Of a DNA stretch of 64,000 nucleotides, positions 1 to 12,570 are shown piece after piece (the first letter of the stretch is position 1; each line of letters opens with the position of its first letter). The notes under the pieces are model-generated. The model was not told where the DNA came from. It searched no databases and was given only the letters and a program-made list of their open reading frames with translations. The DNA comes from Hemicordylus capensis (taxonomy: Eukaryota; Chordata; Lepidosauria; Squamata; Cordylidae). The DNA lies in NCBI RefSeq assembly GCF_027244095.1, contig NC_069670.1:14527320-14591319 (forward strand). Direction: 5' to 3'. Position numbers and translations under genes: made by a program.

Positions 1-598
1 TGGGCAAGACTTTCCATCCCAGATCCACACCAAGAACCAAAGGATCTGTAACCTTAAAATGCAGTTCAACGTTACTCAAAGGCAGAAATGTCCATCACCT
101 CCAGGTGTTAAGCACCATCACCCAGACTGAAATGTGCCACAAGACGAGAACAGGAATACACAAGATGCCTGTCCAACTAAAGGGCTAGTCTAGAAAAACT
201 GAAAAAGAAATCTTAATGGAGCATCTTTGTCCTCTGCCTGTGGCATATTGAGATCTGAATCATACAGGCTCTACATCCTGTACAGGATTAGATTAGATGG
301 GCTTTTGGTCCCTTGCATTTCTGAATAGTCCCAAAGGATTCCAGAGTCAAACCCACATGCTATAAGAGGGACATCCATAAGCAAGGCAGCTGTGTGAATA
401 AGCTTACAAAGTGGTAGCTTTTAGACCTGTAAGCTACCCGATACTGTTCTGAGCTTTGGCTCTCCTAACAATGTTGTTGGGACTTTGATCACAAAGACCT
501 GGACTCAAATTCCTCCTCAGCCTTGAAGTGACCTTAATACGGTCATCCCTCAGACAAAATGCAAAGACAAAATGGGACAATCCCAAAATGATTACGAC

Positions 599-830
599 TG
601 TACATATTTATATATCGCTTGGCAACCAAGTTCCCAAAGCAGTTTACATAGGAAAATAAATAAAGTTGTTCCCTGCCCCAAAATGGCTCCCAATCTAAAA
701 AGAAACACAAGGTAGACCACGGAGAAATGCTGTGCTGTGGTTGGATAGGGACAACTGCTCTCCCCCTGCCAAATATAAGTGAACCCCCACTTTAACACAT
801 ACCTCTTTGCTCAGTTGGCAGGGGTTACAA
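599..830 (-). mobile_element. L2-like LINE 3' end fragment
   Basis: Same sequence, reversed, as other copies here (53100-53275, 46370-46630 minus; 30610-30870, 60110-60375 plus): lead-in ctttgctcagttggcagggg, then caatctaaaaag and the tail toward the LINE end. Old and diverged. Confidence 0.55.
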
Positions 831-1917
831 ATGCAAATTATCTATTACGTAGATTCTAGCATATGTATGCAATCTATACTCTGCTGAAAGAGGAAAAGGG
901 TGGAATACAAATGTGGAGGAAATAAAAACGCAACACACCCGCAATACACATAAAGTAAAGGCAACATCAACTTGGTGGAACACTTTACTTTCAACACACA
1001 TCGCTCCAACATAATTGGACGTTAAGAAAAAGCTCTTCTCTGGCCCAAGTATGGGGATCAGGAGAACCAACTCCCTCCAGAAGGCCAATCTCACTTTGAA
1101 AAGCAGCCTTAGAGTACAGGGGAGTTGAAACCCACCACTTGCTCCCCATTAATAACTCTTTATTATTCTTGCCCCACATTTGATCTCCAGTCTCCTGTTA
1201 TTGCCTATTCATATTTAGAATCAATACAGACCAGACAATTTCGTATTGATTTTCATTCATATGAAAATATCAGATAGCCATTTCAGAAGGCAAATCACAC
1301 TGTACTCAGCCAGCAGTAGCTCCCAAATGCGCAGGGCAAACGAAACAAGTCAGATGCTAAGAAACCAAAACCTAATACGCCGTGCAGGACAACAAAAGAA
1401 ACCAACAGCTTAACTAGCGACAACACAATCCTTTCACACTTATTCTTTTCATTAGAAGTAATGCCACTTTTGAAAACATGAAGTCCAAGTATGGAACCAA
1501 GGTGAAAAGGGCACGACAAGCAGTGCTTTGAAAGCGAAGTCAGGAGGCTTGGCCTAGCCAGAAGAATGCAGGAGGAAAAGCCACCACTTTCCCAGAGACG
1601 GAATCACAAACCCCACCAGCCCCAAGACCCCCAAAAGGAAGGGGTCCGTCAACCACTACTCTCTTCAACTAGTCTAAGGGAGCTAGGCTTTGGCTTGTGT
1701 GCATCCAGAGCCCTCCACTCCAATTTTTCCAGGTGGGAAATATCTGACAGGATGCTCGTTTACATCCTCCTCACCATGAATCTGCTCTCCATTTCTAAAC
1801 TAAGAGCCTTAGCTGGGTATGACATGATTTTTAACCCAGGGAGAGGCATGCACGGCATGCCAGAAGCAAGTCTTTCTCCTTCTCCTACCAGACTTGGGAC
1901 CTAGCTTTTGACCAGGC

Positions 1918-1935
1918 TACACACACACACACACT
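1918..1935. repeat. (CA)n microsatellite
   Basis: Short CA run. Confidence 0.85.
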
Positions 1936-2801
1936 TTTACCCATTGTAGACTTGCAGGTATCTCATCTGGGACGTGGTGCCTCCCATGTTCAGCTACACC
2001 AACTCTCCCAGGCATATTCCCAAATTACTCCGTCGCTTTGAGATTAGTTCCAGAATTGCCACTCCGATCATTTCTGGAAAGCTCTTCAGGGAAAGAAGTT
2101 GGATGACTGTTTCCTACACCACTCCACACAGCAATGGCAAGTCCCCAGGTAACTTGCATGATTAAGCAACAGCAGTTTCTGGATGATCCCTGCACACCTC
2201 ATATGCTGACTACAAGGAAGCAGAGCTAGATGACCTAGGACTTCAAGAGTGTATTTATTCCCTACAGCTGCTGCATGACATTTAAAAGCTAACTGGAAGC
2301 CACAATGGGTCCAGTTAATACCTCCCCCCACATCCCTTCCTCATAATACAGTACAGTAATCTTTAAGTGGAAGAAGAATGGAGCGCGCATTGAGGCAGAG
2401 ATGAAACCAAGGGGAAACTCCCAGCCTGTTTTCACAGCATAATGTCTAGGATATTGAAATATTAATAGCCACCCCCCAAAAAAAGGCAGAAAGTGACGTT
2501 GGACCAAGCTGTGCGTGCGTGGCTATGTACCATCTCCTCCAGCTGAGTAAGGAGAACAAAACCAAAAGGTTAGCAACTTGACAAGGACAAGTCAGAATGG
2601 AATCCAGATTGCTCCCCAGTGGACACATTGTTTCCGAGTGGAGTAAAAGGAAGCCAGTATTTTAGTGAGAAAAGCAAGCGGTTATCCTAAGAAAGTCAAT
2701 TCCGCTTCTCTGTTAAGCAACAACAGAGGCAACGTATATGTTCACATACACAACAGAGAAATAATTAGACCATCTCTTCTCCATTCCTAGATAATACATT
2801 T

Positions 2802-2823
2802 AATCATCATCATCATCATCATC
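2802..2823. repeat. (ATC)n microsatellite
   Basis: Seven consecutive atc-type triplets. Confidence 0.9.
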
Positions 2824-2860
2824 TAGAAGGTTGCATAAGAAACAGAAAAGGGAAAAGAAA

Positions 2861-2937
2861 GGTTGTGCTGTCGAGTTGGTATCGACTCCTGGAGACCACA
2901 GAGCCATGTGGTTTTCTTGGTAGAGTATAGGAGTGGT
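2861..2937 (-). mobile_element. Sauria-type SINE, 3' tail only
   Basis: Reverse strand ends with the typical tail gtctccaggagtcgat...actcgacagcacaacc that Sauria SINEs share with Bov-B LINEs. Truncated. Confidence 0.75.
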
Positions 2938-4185
2938 AGAGATAAATGGGGAACCAGTATGGAAGGATGGATACCACTATTGTAAGGATCTTCCCAATTT
3001 CCAGAGATGGCCCATTACAGTATTCCATCATATCACATGGCAGCCTGGCAAGAAGTCCACAAAAATAACTAACTCACAATGATTTTGACTAGACCAAACA
3101 GCTTCCCACTTTGGCCAAGTGTGTTGACAGATCTACACAATTAGACCAAGTATAAACGATGTGTGATCAGCACAACAAAGGGCATTACCCATAATGACTC
3201 AGCCCTGATGCACAGAATGGCAGCAAAGCCAAAGTTGCAAATAAGCTGATGAGACATTGTTCAAGCTGTTTCTTGCTGAAAAGATTACCTCCAAAGTAGC
3301 CCACAGTTCCTTAAAATTGCATCATTCAGGACTAGCTGAGGCACGTTTTTAGGATTTGCAAATGGCAAAGGTAAAAAAAAATCATTGGAATTTTTAAATT
3401 TTATTGTGGTGTTCAAACCACAGAAGTTTGGTTTTGTTTTAAATAAAAGCAAGCTATGAAAGCTTGGGGTTTTTCCACATATTGAAATCTCAGGAGTCCA
3501 TTTTTGCCGAGTCATTCTTGCCATCTAGTAATAAACTTCATAAAATGTTTTAGTAATTGCAGTTTCATAAGTAGTACATTAAGGTTGGCTGGAGAGCGGC
3601 TACATCATTTATTCATTGCATGATCGTTCTTCAACAGCGCGTGGCCTCACCATTGCACGAACAAGAGCATCCACACGGTGGATATACGGAATGTGACAGC
3701 GAAGAAATTGAAAGAGGAAAGTCCATGAAGAACAGCACTCAGGAGGATCTGCTTGGCCAAGGAAATGAGCTCCTGACCATGCCTGTCAGGATGGCAAGTT
3801 GGAAGCCTATACCGTGTGGCTTATCAGAATACTGTGAGAGTATACCGTCCATCATTTCTGCTCACCACTTCACTCTCAACTGGGGCACGCACCAGGGACA
3901 CATTCCAACATGAACATCTCCTGCACAAATCCTGTGGAAATGAATGCAAGCTCCACAAAGTTTCATCTGGCTGTACCACACTAGGACCCTGAGTCACAAA
4001 CATGATAGCCACCAATTCAGGATGGACAAGAGAAAACATTTCTTCACATAATCATAATTAATTTATGAAATCCAAGCCTTTACTCACGCTTGTGATCTTT
4101 CTGAAGGCATCTTGCTGACTGCAGTTGGAAACAGGACACTGGACTAATCATAGCTTTGGACCAGTAGAGCTCTTCTTGCAAGTTA

Positions 4186-5245
4186 AGAACATAAGAACAG
4201 CCTTGCTGAATCAAGCCTAAGACCCATCCAATCCAGCACTCTGTTTCCCACAGTGGCCCACCAGATGCCTCTGGGAAGCCCATAGGCAAGAGATAAAGGC
4301 AAGTCCTGCCTCTGAGCCTGGAGTTAGTCCATAGCCATCAAGCCTAATAGCCACTGATAGACCCATGAATTTTTCTTTTAAAGCCATCCAAGCTGGTAGT
4401 CATCACCACATCCTGTGGCAGAGAATTCCATTGATTAATTATGCACTGTGTGAAGGAGTACTTACTTTTGTCAGTTCTGAATTTCTTGGCAATCAATTTC
4501 TTGGGATGACCCATGGTTCTGGGTATTCTCAATCCCCTTCCGAATGATTCCATCCATGGACTTTGCCTTTTTCACAGCTGTCTCAAACTGAGTCAACACT
4601 TTCAGTGAGCTGTCTACCACAACCCTTGGTCAGTCATAAACTGCTCAGTCCCCCATCAGTGTACAGGATATGGAGTTGCGAGGTGGTAGTGGTTGCCCCA
4701 ACGTGCATCACTTTACACACACTTACACTGAAACACGTTTGTCATTGTGTAGCCCACTTACTCAGTTTGGAGAGATCCTTTTCGAGTTCCTCGCAATCCG
4801 TCTGAACTTCATTACCCTGAATAGTTTAGAGTTATCTGCAAATCTGGCCACCTTGCTGCTTACCTCAACTCCTAGATCATTTATGAATAAATTAAAAAGC
4901 ACTGGTCCCAGTACAGGTCCCTGGGGAACTCCACTTCTTACTCCCCTCCACCCACTGTGAAATCTGTGCATTTATTCTTACCATCTGCTTCCTGTCCTTT
5001 GACCAGTCACCAATCCACACATGAACCTGTCCCCTTACCCCACGAATGCTAAATTTGCTCAAGAGCCTTTGGTGAAGATTTCAACTTGTTTTGCAAGTCC
5101 AAGTATACTATAACACCTTTATCCACCACATGCCTGTCGACACTCTCAAAGAACTTAAAAACTTTAGTTTGTACACAATTCCAATTCCTTTCAACAGGGC
5201 TTGCACAGAAGACTCCTATCGTGAACCATCCACACAACTATATTT
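4186..5245 (-). mobile_element. CR1-family LINE, 5' truncated, broken
   Basis: Minus strand carries reverse transcriptase pieces (VRSGVPQGPVLGPVLFNLFI at about 4830-4960) and the CR1 ORF2 C-terminal signature (NQWNSLPQDVV, about 4380-4440), followed by a CR1-type 3' UTR with the characteristic block ending ctgttcttatgttc. Reading frame is broken in several places; dead copy. Confidence 0.85.
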
Positions 5246-6717
5246 GAGATGATGGTGGGAGCAATTCATTTCTCTGTCAGGCAACCTACTTATGAATGTG
5301 AAAGTTATGAATTGAAAGTAATCAAGAGCATTCATTTCATTTGGTCAGTTTTCATTATAGCTCAACTGCCATGACCTACAACCCCGCTTTTACTACCAAA
5401 AACAGTTCCTGAAGTACTCAATTTTTTATTGCATACAAATTACGACAAGATTATCCTGCAGATGCCAATGCCGGGCAGGACCCAAAATGAAGTCAGCAAG
5501 GGCTCTGCTATTTGGAAGGGAGGTCCATGAGCCATTGCTCTAAATCAACAAAGCACATGATTGGTGAGATTACAGCCAGCGGGCTCTAGCAATCCTGCAG
5601 GACCAGAGTCCTTGATTTGAAATGGCATAATAATAAAAGCACAGCAGTGCTCTTCACCAGATACAGCAAGACAAACTGCCAAGGGTACTGGCTGATAACA
5701 GCCCTGCAGAGATCCAAAGCTAAGTTCCAGTGGAACACCCATCTATCAGCAATAGTTTAAGGATAATTAAATCAATTCTGCCCTGATGCGTAGACCAGAT
5801 GAGACACAGATGATCTCTCCCAAACCAAAGGGTTCTAGTGGATGCAAATAAGCTGCTATTAAGAGCTGGGCCGACTGCAGATGCTGTGGAGGAGGCGGTA
5901 TACATGCAGCCAACCATCACAAAAATACAACTTGCAGGATCATCTCAATTATCTTATCTCTTCCCAGAGAGAGGAAGCTTGCCCACCATCACTGCCCATT
6001 GCTCATTTTGATGGTTGTATTCCCACAAGTGTGTATCATTTTCCATATTTAAATTAGTCAAAAAGATATGTTTTGAGAAGCAGCTTTGTCATCTTCATTA
6101 ACAGCTCCACATGCAAAAATACATTTGCAAATCCCTGCAGGTATCCTGGGGTTCCCCAACAGGGAAATAAGAACACTATTTTAAAATTACACCAAAGACA
6201 TTTCTGATTTAGTGCCTCTACAAGGAAGATGAGAATGCCATTATATGTCAAAGTACACCACTATGCTTAATGTCTTCACATAATCTAGTATTCTAGCGTC
6301 AGTTAACCCAAAGCAAAACACAGCACTCCACTTGGATAATTAATAAAGTAACAAAATTCAGTCTCCCTAGTTCAAAGGAAGAATAAAACGCGACAGGTGC
6401 AAAATTACCACCTCGGTTACACTTTGGGCAACGCACCACTAGTCTCTCCATGATGAAAACCAACTAGAAAATGGCTGAAATCAAGTACGTGCCAAAGGCT
6501 GGTACATTTGCTCAAAATAACCCTATACAGGATGTGCTTGTTTATGGTGGCAGAAGACAAGAAATCCTAGCTCAAAGGACAAATATTTAACAAGCAAACT
6601 TATTAAATATCACCATGGGGGGTGGGATTTAAGACAATCTACTGATGATCAATCATAAAACATGCTTTAATCTGGAAAAGTGCTATAGCAATGAACAGAA
6701 GGAAAGGAATGGAAAGA

Positions 6718-6972
6718 TTGTGTTGTCGAATCGATGTCGACTCCAATGATCACATTCCATGTAATTTTCTTGGTAGGATACAGGAGTGCTTGACCAGTGC
6801 CTCCTCCTGTGCAGTATGAGATGATGCCTTTCAGCACCTCCCTTTATTGCTGCTGCCCAATATAGGGGACTACAAATGTATTTACTAGGCACAGTGTGGG
6901 AAGCACACCAGCGGGAATTTGAACCAACAGCCTCTTGCACTCTAGGCAAGCTGCTTCCCACTGTGCCACCAC
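6718..6972 (-). mobile_element. Sauria-type SINE, near full length
   Basis: Reverse strand shows the tRNA-like head (ggtggcacagtgggaagc), the body with gcagcaataaaggga and ctgaaaggcatcatctcata, and the Bov-B-like tail with gtcgacatcgattcgacaac. Diverged, so probably old. Confidence 0.85.
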
Positions 6973-7008
6973 AGCTGAAAAAGACATGTCTGAAATCTAC
7001 AGTCATGG

Positions 7009-7156
7009 ATTTTACGTGGGCAGTTGCCCCCTTGCATACTTTGACTTGTTTAAGGTAGGGCCATTGTGAGCCTTTCTAAGAAAAACTAAGGCTCACAATG
7101 GCCTCGTCTTACACAAGACAAAATAATATGCAAGAGGGCAACGGCCCACATAAAAT
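7009..7156. mobile_element. Fold-back MITE, 148 bases
   Basis: The two halves are inverted copies: attttacgtgggcagttgcc at one end pairs with ggcaacggcccacataaaat at the other, and gccattgtgagcctt pairs with aaggctcacaatggc around a 12-base loop. Typical of a small non-autonomous DNA transposon. Family not identified, and no certain target duplication. Confidence 0.75.
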
Positions 7157-8589
7157 AGAGTATTCCCATTTTCAACTCTGCCCCTTTAAAAGGGCAGGAA
7201 AACGGAGAAGAGAGTTTGGCAGGGAGAGGTGACCATTTAAAATAAACCCATCACAGCAATTCACTTTCACTCTACATCAAGGGATTTTAAAAATGCAGAC
7301 TCCCAATGAGAGAAGCCAAATCCACAGACCCTTAATTATCCTTTTCTTTCCACAATGCACATTTCATTACTCTGTTTTTGCAGTGTCACTGGGCTAAGTA
7401 GTTTGGACCAGGTAATTATGCCAGTACAGCTTCAAGTCACTTGGGAGGATTCTGCCAGCCAACACAAATCCCTGCCCTTTTTGGCCCTCTCTCACTGATG
7501 TGCCAACACGCTGTTATTTGACTCGCCATTTGTTCCCATTAACAGAAAACTTTAGAATAAGCACAATGTGCTCCCAAGCATAACACTGGCAAATATTCCT
7601 GAAAACTGCACATGGAAATGGAAGCACAGCACACTACGTCAAACGCTTCCCTTCCGTCCAAACACAAACAGCCAGCCGCATTTCCCTTGAAAGCCAGTTA
7701 CCTTCTCAAAAAAGGACAACAGATTAGGCAGGCTGAGACCTCTCTCTGTAAACTCAGGCTACTACCTTTTAAGCTAACTGTTGTTGAGTCCCCATCCTTC
7801 AGCATTTTCTGGAGGATCTTCACCGCCACTGAAACCACTGTAGATCCTCAGGTCATAAATGTCGACTGCTCACACACATCTTTATGGGGTCCTTCTTGGT
7901 AGATGCTGGGCAACCGACTTTGCCAAGACTCAAAGAATATATAGGAGAAAGTAAAGACACAATACAGAGGAGAAAGTAAAGGGGTGACTTAGGAACACTT
8001 TTGCAGCAGGAGCTAAACCTATCACTGGCGACCTCAGAGAGAGCCTGTTTCGCTCCTTCCACAACAGCCGTGCTGAATGCAGCACATTTACTTCTACTCT
8101 TGATCACACTAGAACGTTATCCAACACAGAGCCCAGGAACTGGTTATTACAGAGATGATGACAGGCTCAGCTCTGGCTATACCAGTTGTCAGGTACTCCT
8201 ACCTCGAGGCTTGAAAGCATTAAGCTTTATTTGGATCTGCATAACAGTAAGTTCCTTCAAAGCCACTGTCAATAATTATCTCAGGATAGCACCGTTCAAT
8301 GGCACCTTCATCAACATCAAAGCTGAGTGAGCATATGTGCCATCACCAGATTGCCCTTCCTCTCTTTCCCCATCTTGAATAGACAATGGCCTCACTTATC
8401 TCAGTCTGTTTTCTTATTGAACTATGGAATCTCTTCTTGTTTTTATAATCTATGTAAGACCGAGCTCTCTTTGGTTTTTAACCATTTCCTGATCCCTATA
8501 TTGCTATGCTTCCTGTACAGACTCCGCACCTAGGAAAAAAACCCAGGGAGTCACACCATTCAAAGTCTGGGTTGAGTTTGTTATTACTT

Positions 8590-8697
8590 ATAAGGATTTG
8601 TAAATATTTATTTGTTTGTTATTTCTCTGTGTAAACCACCCTGACCCTGAGCCATTTTTGGAAGATTGGAACAGAAATCAAATAAATAATAATAATA
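8590..8697 (+). mobile_element. L2-like LINE 3' end
   Basis: ttatttctctgtgtaaaccaccctga...gccatttttggaag, ending in (aataa)n, the same tail seen at 30780-30870 and 60290-60370. Confidence 0.7.
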
Positions 8698-10059
8698 TGA
8701 AAAGCATGAAAACACAACACGATTCATACAAGTGAAAGCTGAATGTTGGATTGTCAAACCACTTATTCTGAAATAGCTGCCAATTTCTGTGTTTAGGGGT
8801 ACAGCTCTGGTTCAAGGCAACCAACAGCTTTTAGGTTCTGCATTGGTTCCTGTTTAGGGTTTGGTTTGACTCTCTGAAGGAAACCAACATTCTAAACATC
8901 CACAATTTTTCTCCAGGTTCAAATGGCTTCCTCCACATTTAATTAACCTCTTCTGCATCATATGGACATTTCTGGATGAGAGGGGTTAACTCAAAGGTAG
9001 GAGTAGTTAACTCCAACGTAAGAGAGGTTAACCCCAAACACTGCACTCTCCAATATAATTCATCTCACTGACAGATCTCTTTCATTGCAGAAACATCAGT
9101 CCTTTAAAAATCAAATGGTTCAACCACAGAATTAGTTTAAACTGACCTTCTAATTAAAGTGGATCAACTCACACGTAAGTTGATTCCTAGCTACCCTTTA
9201 TCATTCACTACTTGCCAGCACCTAATCCAACATGGCATTTTTTCCTGTACACCTAGGCCAAGTTATAAGCTCCAATTGCTCCAAGGAAGTTCTCATTTAA
9301 CAAATCTAAGAATAGGGCCTATTTATGTCAGTGGCATTTATTTTCCAGGAAATTTAACTCTCCATGACTAGAAATATTTGGCACACATGCTTGAGAAATC
9401 TTTGCCCACATGCAAATCTGAAGGCTAACAATGCCTACCTCCCCACAATGCAATTTCTACTGCCCTGGCCCAATATTTGTTTTATTCAACACAGATTTCT
9501 TAATTACATTTTGCAATAACTTAAATGGTACCCCATTTCTTCATATATTATGTACACATCAAACCTCAGCAATAGTCTATGTGAATGTGAACTCAAAAGA
9601 GTAAATTATTAGCCTCTCCAGGTAAATTCCTCTTACTCTAAATAGGAATTACTTCCAAATACTTCCAGGAATGAGAGATCCATAATGATTCCATGGCATG
9701 GTCTCTGCAAGCCTTTTTCCTTTCATATTTTAAAGTGGGAATGGGATAATTGTTTGGTGGTCCTCAGGACAACTCCACCTTCCTTCCATGGCAATTTGAT
9801 TTGACCTCTGGTGGCCTTACTAAGTTGTAAACAAGATGCAACAGAAAAATTTCCCAGAGTTTCACTCATAAGGAAAACAAGGTTTCCCAAGTTGAGAGTG
9901 TGACAGCTCCACATTTCATGATATCTATCTTCTTGTATGTAATCTTCCAGATGCATCCAAGTGCATACTTTCATATCTGTGAAGTTCTTACTTCTCAGAT
10001 GGCTCCAAGTTGATTAAAGAATATGCCAATTTGTGAAAGGTCCTGCTTATATGACAATA

Positions 10060-10536
10060 CAGGGAAACCTTGTTATCCACGGATTCATTAGGCACGGATT
10101 CATGTATCTGCAGTTGGGAAAAAGACACCCAACCATGGCATACTCAGGGAAAACACACCAACCTCATGTATCCGCGGGTGGCTTGAAATGACCGTGGACA
10201 TCATTTCTGGCTGACATTTTGTTTCTCAGAGCCTCAAAATGGCTCCATTTAAGGCAGGGGGAACCAAGAAACCCAGTGACTTTGAGGCAATTTTTGGCTG
10301 ATTTGGGAGCATTCCAGGGCGCAGCACAACTTGGGGGAGCAGCAAAGCATGGTAAGGTGCTCCCTCCTGCATTTCCCCTCAAAATTTGGCCAATTTTCGG
10401 CAATGTTTAGCCATTTTCAAGGCGAGCAGGAACCTAATCCCGTGATCCCATAGCCCCCAATGCCTCAATACTAGCTGTTTCAGTGTCCATGGCTGCAATC
10501 AAGAATGGAACCCCCGTGAACATCGAGGTCCGCCTG
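10060..10536. mobile_element. Tigger/mariner-like MITE, 477 bases
   Basis: Imperfect terminal inverted repeats: cagggaaaccttgttatcca at left against caggcggacctcgatgttca (reverse of the right end). Both ends abut TA (10058-10059 and 10537-10538), the target duplication of Tc1/mariner elements. Lacks a transposase. Confidence 0.75.
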
Positions 10537-10800
10537 TATATATTTTTTCTCCTTGGACCTTCATCTGTAAAACTGAACAGTTCCTGAGAAAACAGAAGTG
10601 GGACACCCCTGACTTAGAGCATTTTGCTTTTGAAGATTAAATTTTAACTTCAGACCTATGAGAAGAGGTATTGAAGTGCAAATATTGCATCTGTAAACAT
10701 GGCCTAGTATCAATTTGGGGATGACGACTGTGAATCATTCTTTCTTCTCAACCAAGTCATTGCTTTCAAGAAGACTTTAAGTACCATTAAAAATATAGTA

Positions 10801-11028
10801 AAGTAAAGTGTGCCGTCAAGTCGATTTCGACTCCTGGCACCCACAGAGCCCTTTGGTTTTCTTTTGGTAGAGTACAGGAGGGATTTACCATTGCCTCCTC
10901 CTGCACAATATGAGATGATGCCTTTCAGCATCTTCCTATATTGCTGCTGCCCAATATAGCACCAACAGGGATTTGAACCGGCAGCCTTCTGCTTGTTAAT
11001 CAAGCATTTCTCCGCTGGGCCACTAAGC
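10801..11028 (-). mobile_element. Sauria-type SINE
   Basis: Reverse strand: head tagtggcccagcggagaaat, body with gcagcagcaatataggaaga, tail gtcgaaatcgacttgacggc. Nearly full length. Confidence 0.9.
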
Positions 11029-12225
11029 ACACTACAAAGACCCTTCTCCCCCTTCCCTGCTCCACCACACAACACCTCCATGAAAACAATTAACCAATTC
11101 CATTAACAGTATCAGGCCTATTCACGCCTATGTTTAACTTCAAACACCAATGTTCCCTTAACAGAGGTCAAACCAAAACTGAGTTACCAGAAAGAATTGC
11201 TGGGGATTAATCATTCATTTTCAAGATTATACAATATCAGAAAAGCCACTGGCCTCAGCTAAATTAATTGTTCTCCCAAATCCATTCACAGCAAAGAATT
11301 CAGAGGAGATCCAAGGCAAAGGAGACAGAAAGCCATATGATGGAACAAAGATTCACATGCTATAAAAACTGGGGCGCGGGAGGGGAGGAGGGGGATTCAT
11401 TGCCTATAAGGCCACATGTAGTCAGGAAAAAGCTGGCAACAATGGTGTTGTGAAGCAGAAGCAATATCCACTGTGATGCCCTGGAAAGCATTTCCATGAC
11501 CAATGACATTCATACCCAACTGTAAGGGAATGACATCATTATTTATTTGCCGATTTCTATCTTGTTTTTTCAGCCGGGGTCCCCAAACCAGCTTACAAGG
11601 TCGGGGGCAGGGGGAATGTAATACAGACATTACTCTTCCACTTCAACAAACCAAACCAAGCCCAGTCTGGCTCCCTTACAGGGCAGGACACTCCGGTCGG
11701 AGCAGGCACCTTACGTCTTCACCTGCCTTCCTCTCTGCTTCACTCTCTACCAACACCATGGTCTGTCCATCTTGCAAATAAGGACACAAACACTACTAGC
11801 CCACAGACATTTCCCCCCTAACCACTTGCCCTTAGATACCTTTGGGAGTCATCTGCAGCCTTGAGTATCACCACCAACTTCACAAAACTTCCCTGGTCAC
11901 TGGGAGGAGATTCATGCTCTTACCATCGGCAACCAGGTGAGGGGCTATTGAATGCATGCTGTTATCCCACTACGGTGGCATGCTTCAGTAACACAGCTTT
12001 CAAACCTCTGGCATCACAGGTATTAGCAGTTATTAGTCATCTAGAATTACCACTCATGCTACCCGAGGACAAACTATACACACAACCCAAGACACCACCC
12101 ATGTACAGGAAAGTGGCCAGCATACCAATATTTTGGAAGGGGGAAATGGCTAATGAAAAGCAAGATCTTTGATCATTATGGAGATGTGAAGCTGCTTCAT
12201 ACCAAGCCACACCATTGTTCTATAA

Positions 12226-12570
12226 CAGAGGTTCCCAACCTCGGCCGGGTCCCCAGATGGTGTTGCGACTCCAGCTCCCATCATCCCCAGCCACAATGGC
12301 CTTTGGGTAGGGATGATGGGAGTTGTAGTCCAACATCATCCGGGGACCCAAGCAGTGTTCTCTCTAATTTTTTTGATCTGTGTGTGGAATGAGTTTTGTT
12401 CTGGGTGGCAGTATCAAGGCAGTGTGTGCGCACCTCCATTCAGAGGGCGGCCTTCCTGATTCAACCTGAGCGGGATCTAAAATTAACTGAACGGACATCA
12501 AAAAACATGTGAGCGCACACACGTGCACATGCCTTAGAGGGAACACTGGACCCAAGGTTGCGAACTCCTG
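12226..12570. mobile_element. hAT-type MITE carrying a second MITE
   Basis: Ends cagaggttcccaacc and aaggttgcgaactcctg are inverted; flanks ttctataa (12218-12225) and ctctataa (12571-12578) are near-identical 8-base duplications, the hAT size. The middle has the common inverted pair actccagctcccatcatccc / ggatgatgggagttgtagtc. Interrupted by the element at 12353-12548. Confidence 0.88.
12353..12548. mobile_element. hAT-type MITE nested in the 12226-12570 element
   Basis: Inverted ends cagtgttctctctaa and ttagagggaacactg (with cc before it). Exact 8-base duplication gacccaag at 12345-12352 and 12549-12556. Inserted into the older hAT element. Confidence 0.92.

Noticed and set aside
8001-8533. 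Adjacent 109- and 68-codon frames in PACS1 intron 1
   Set aside because: No similarity recognised, average composition, next to an L2-like tail; probably chance.
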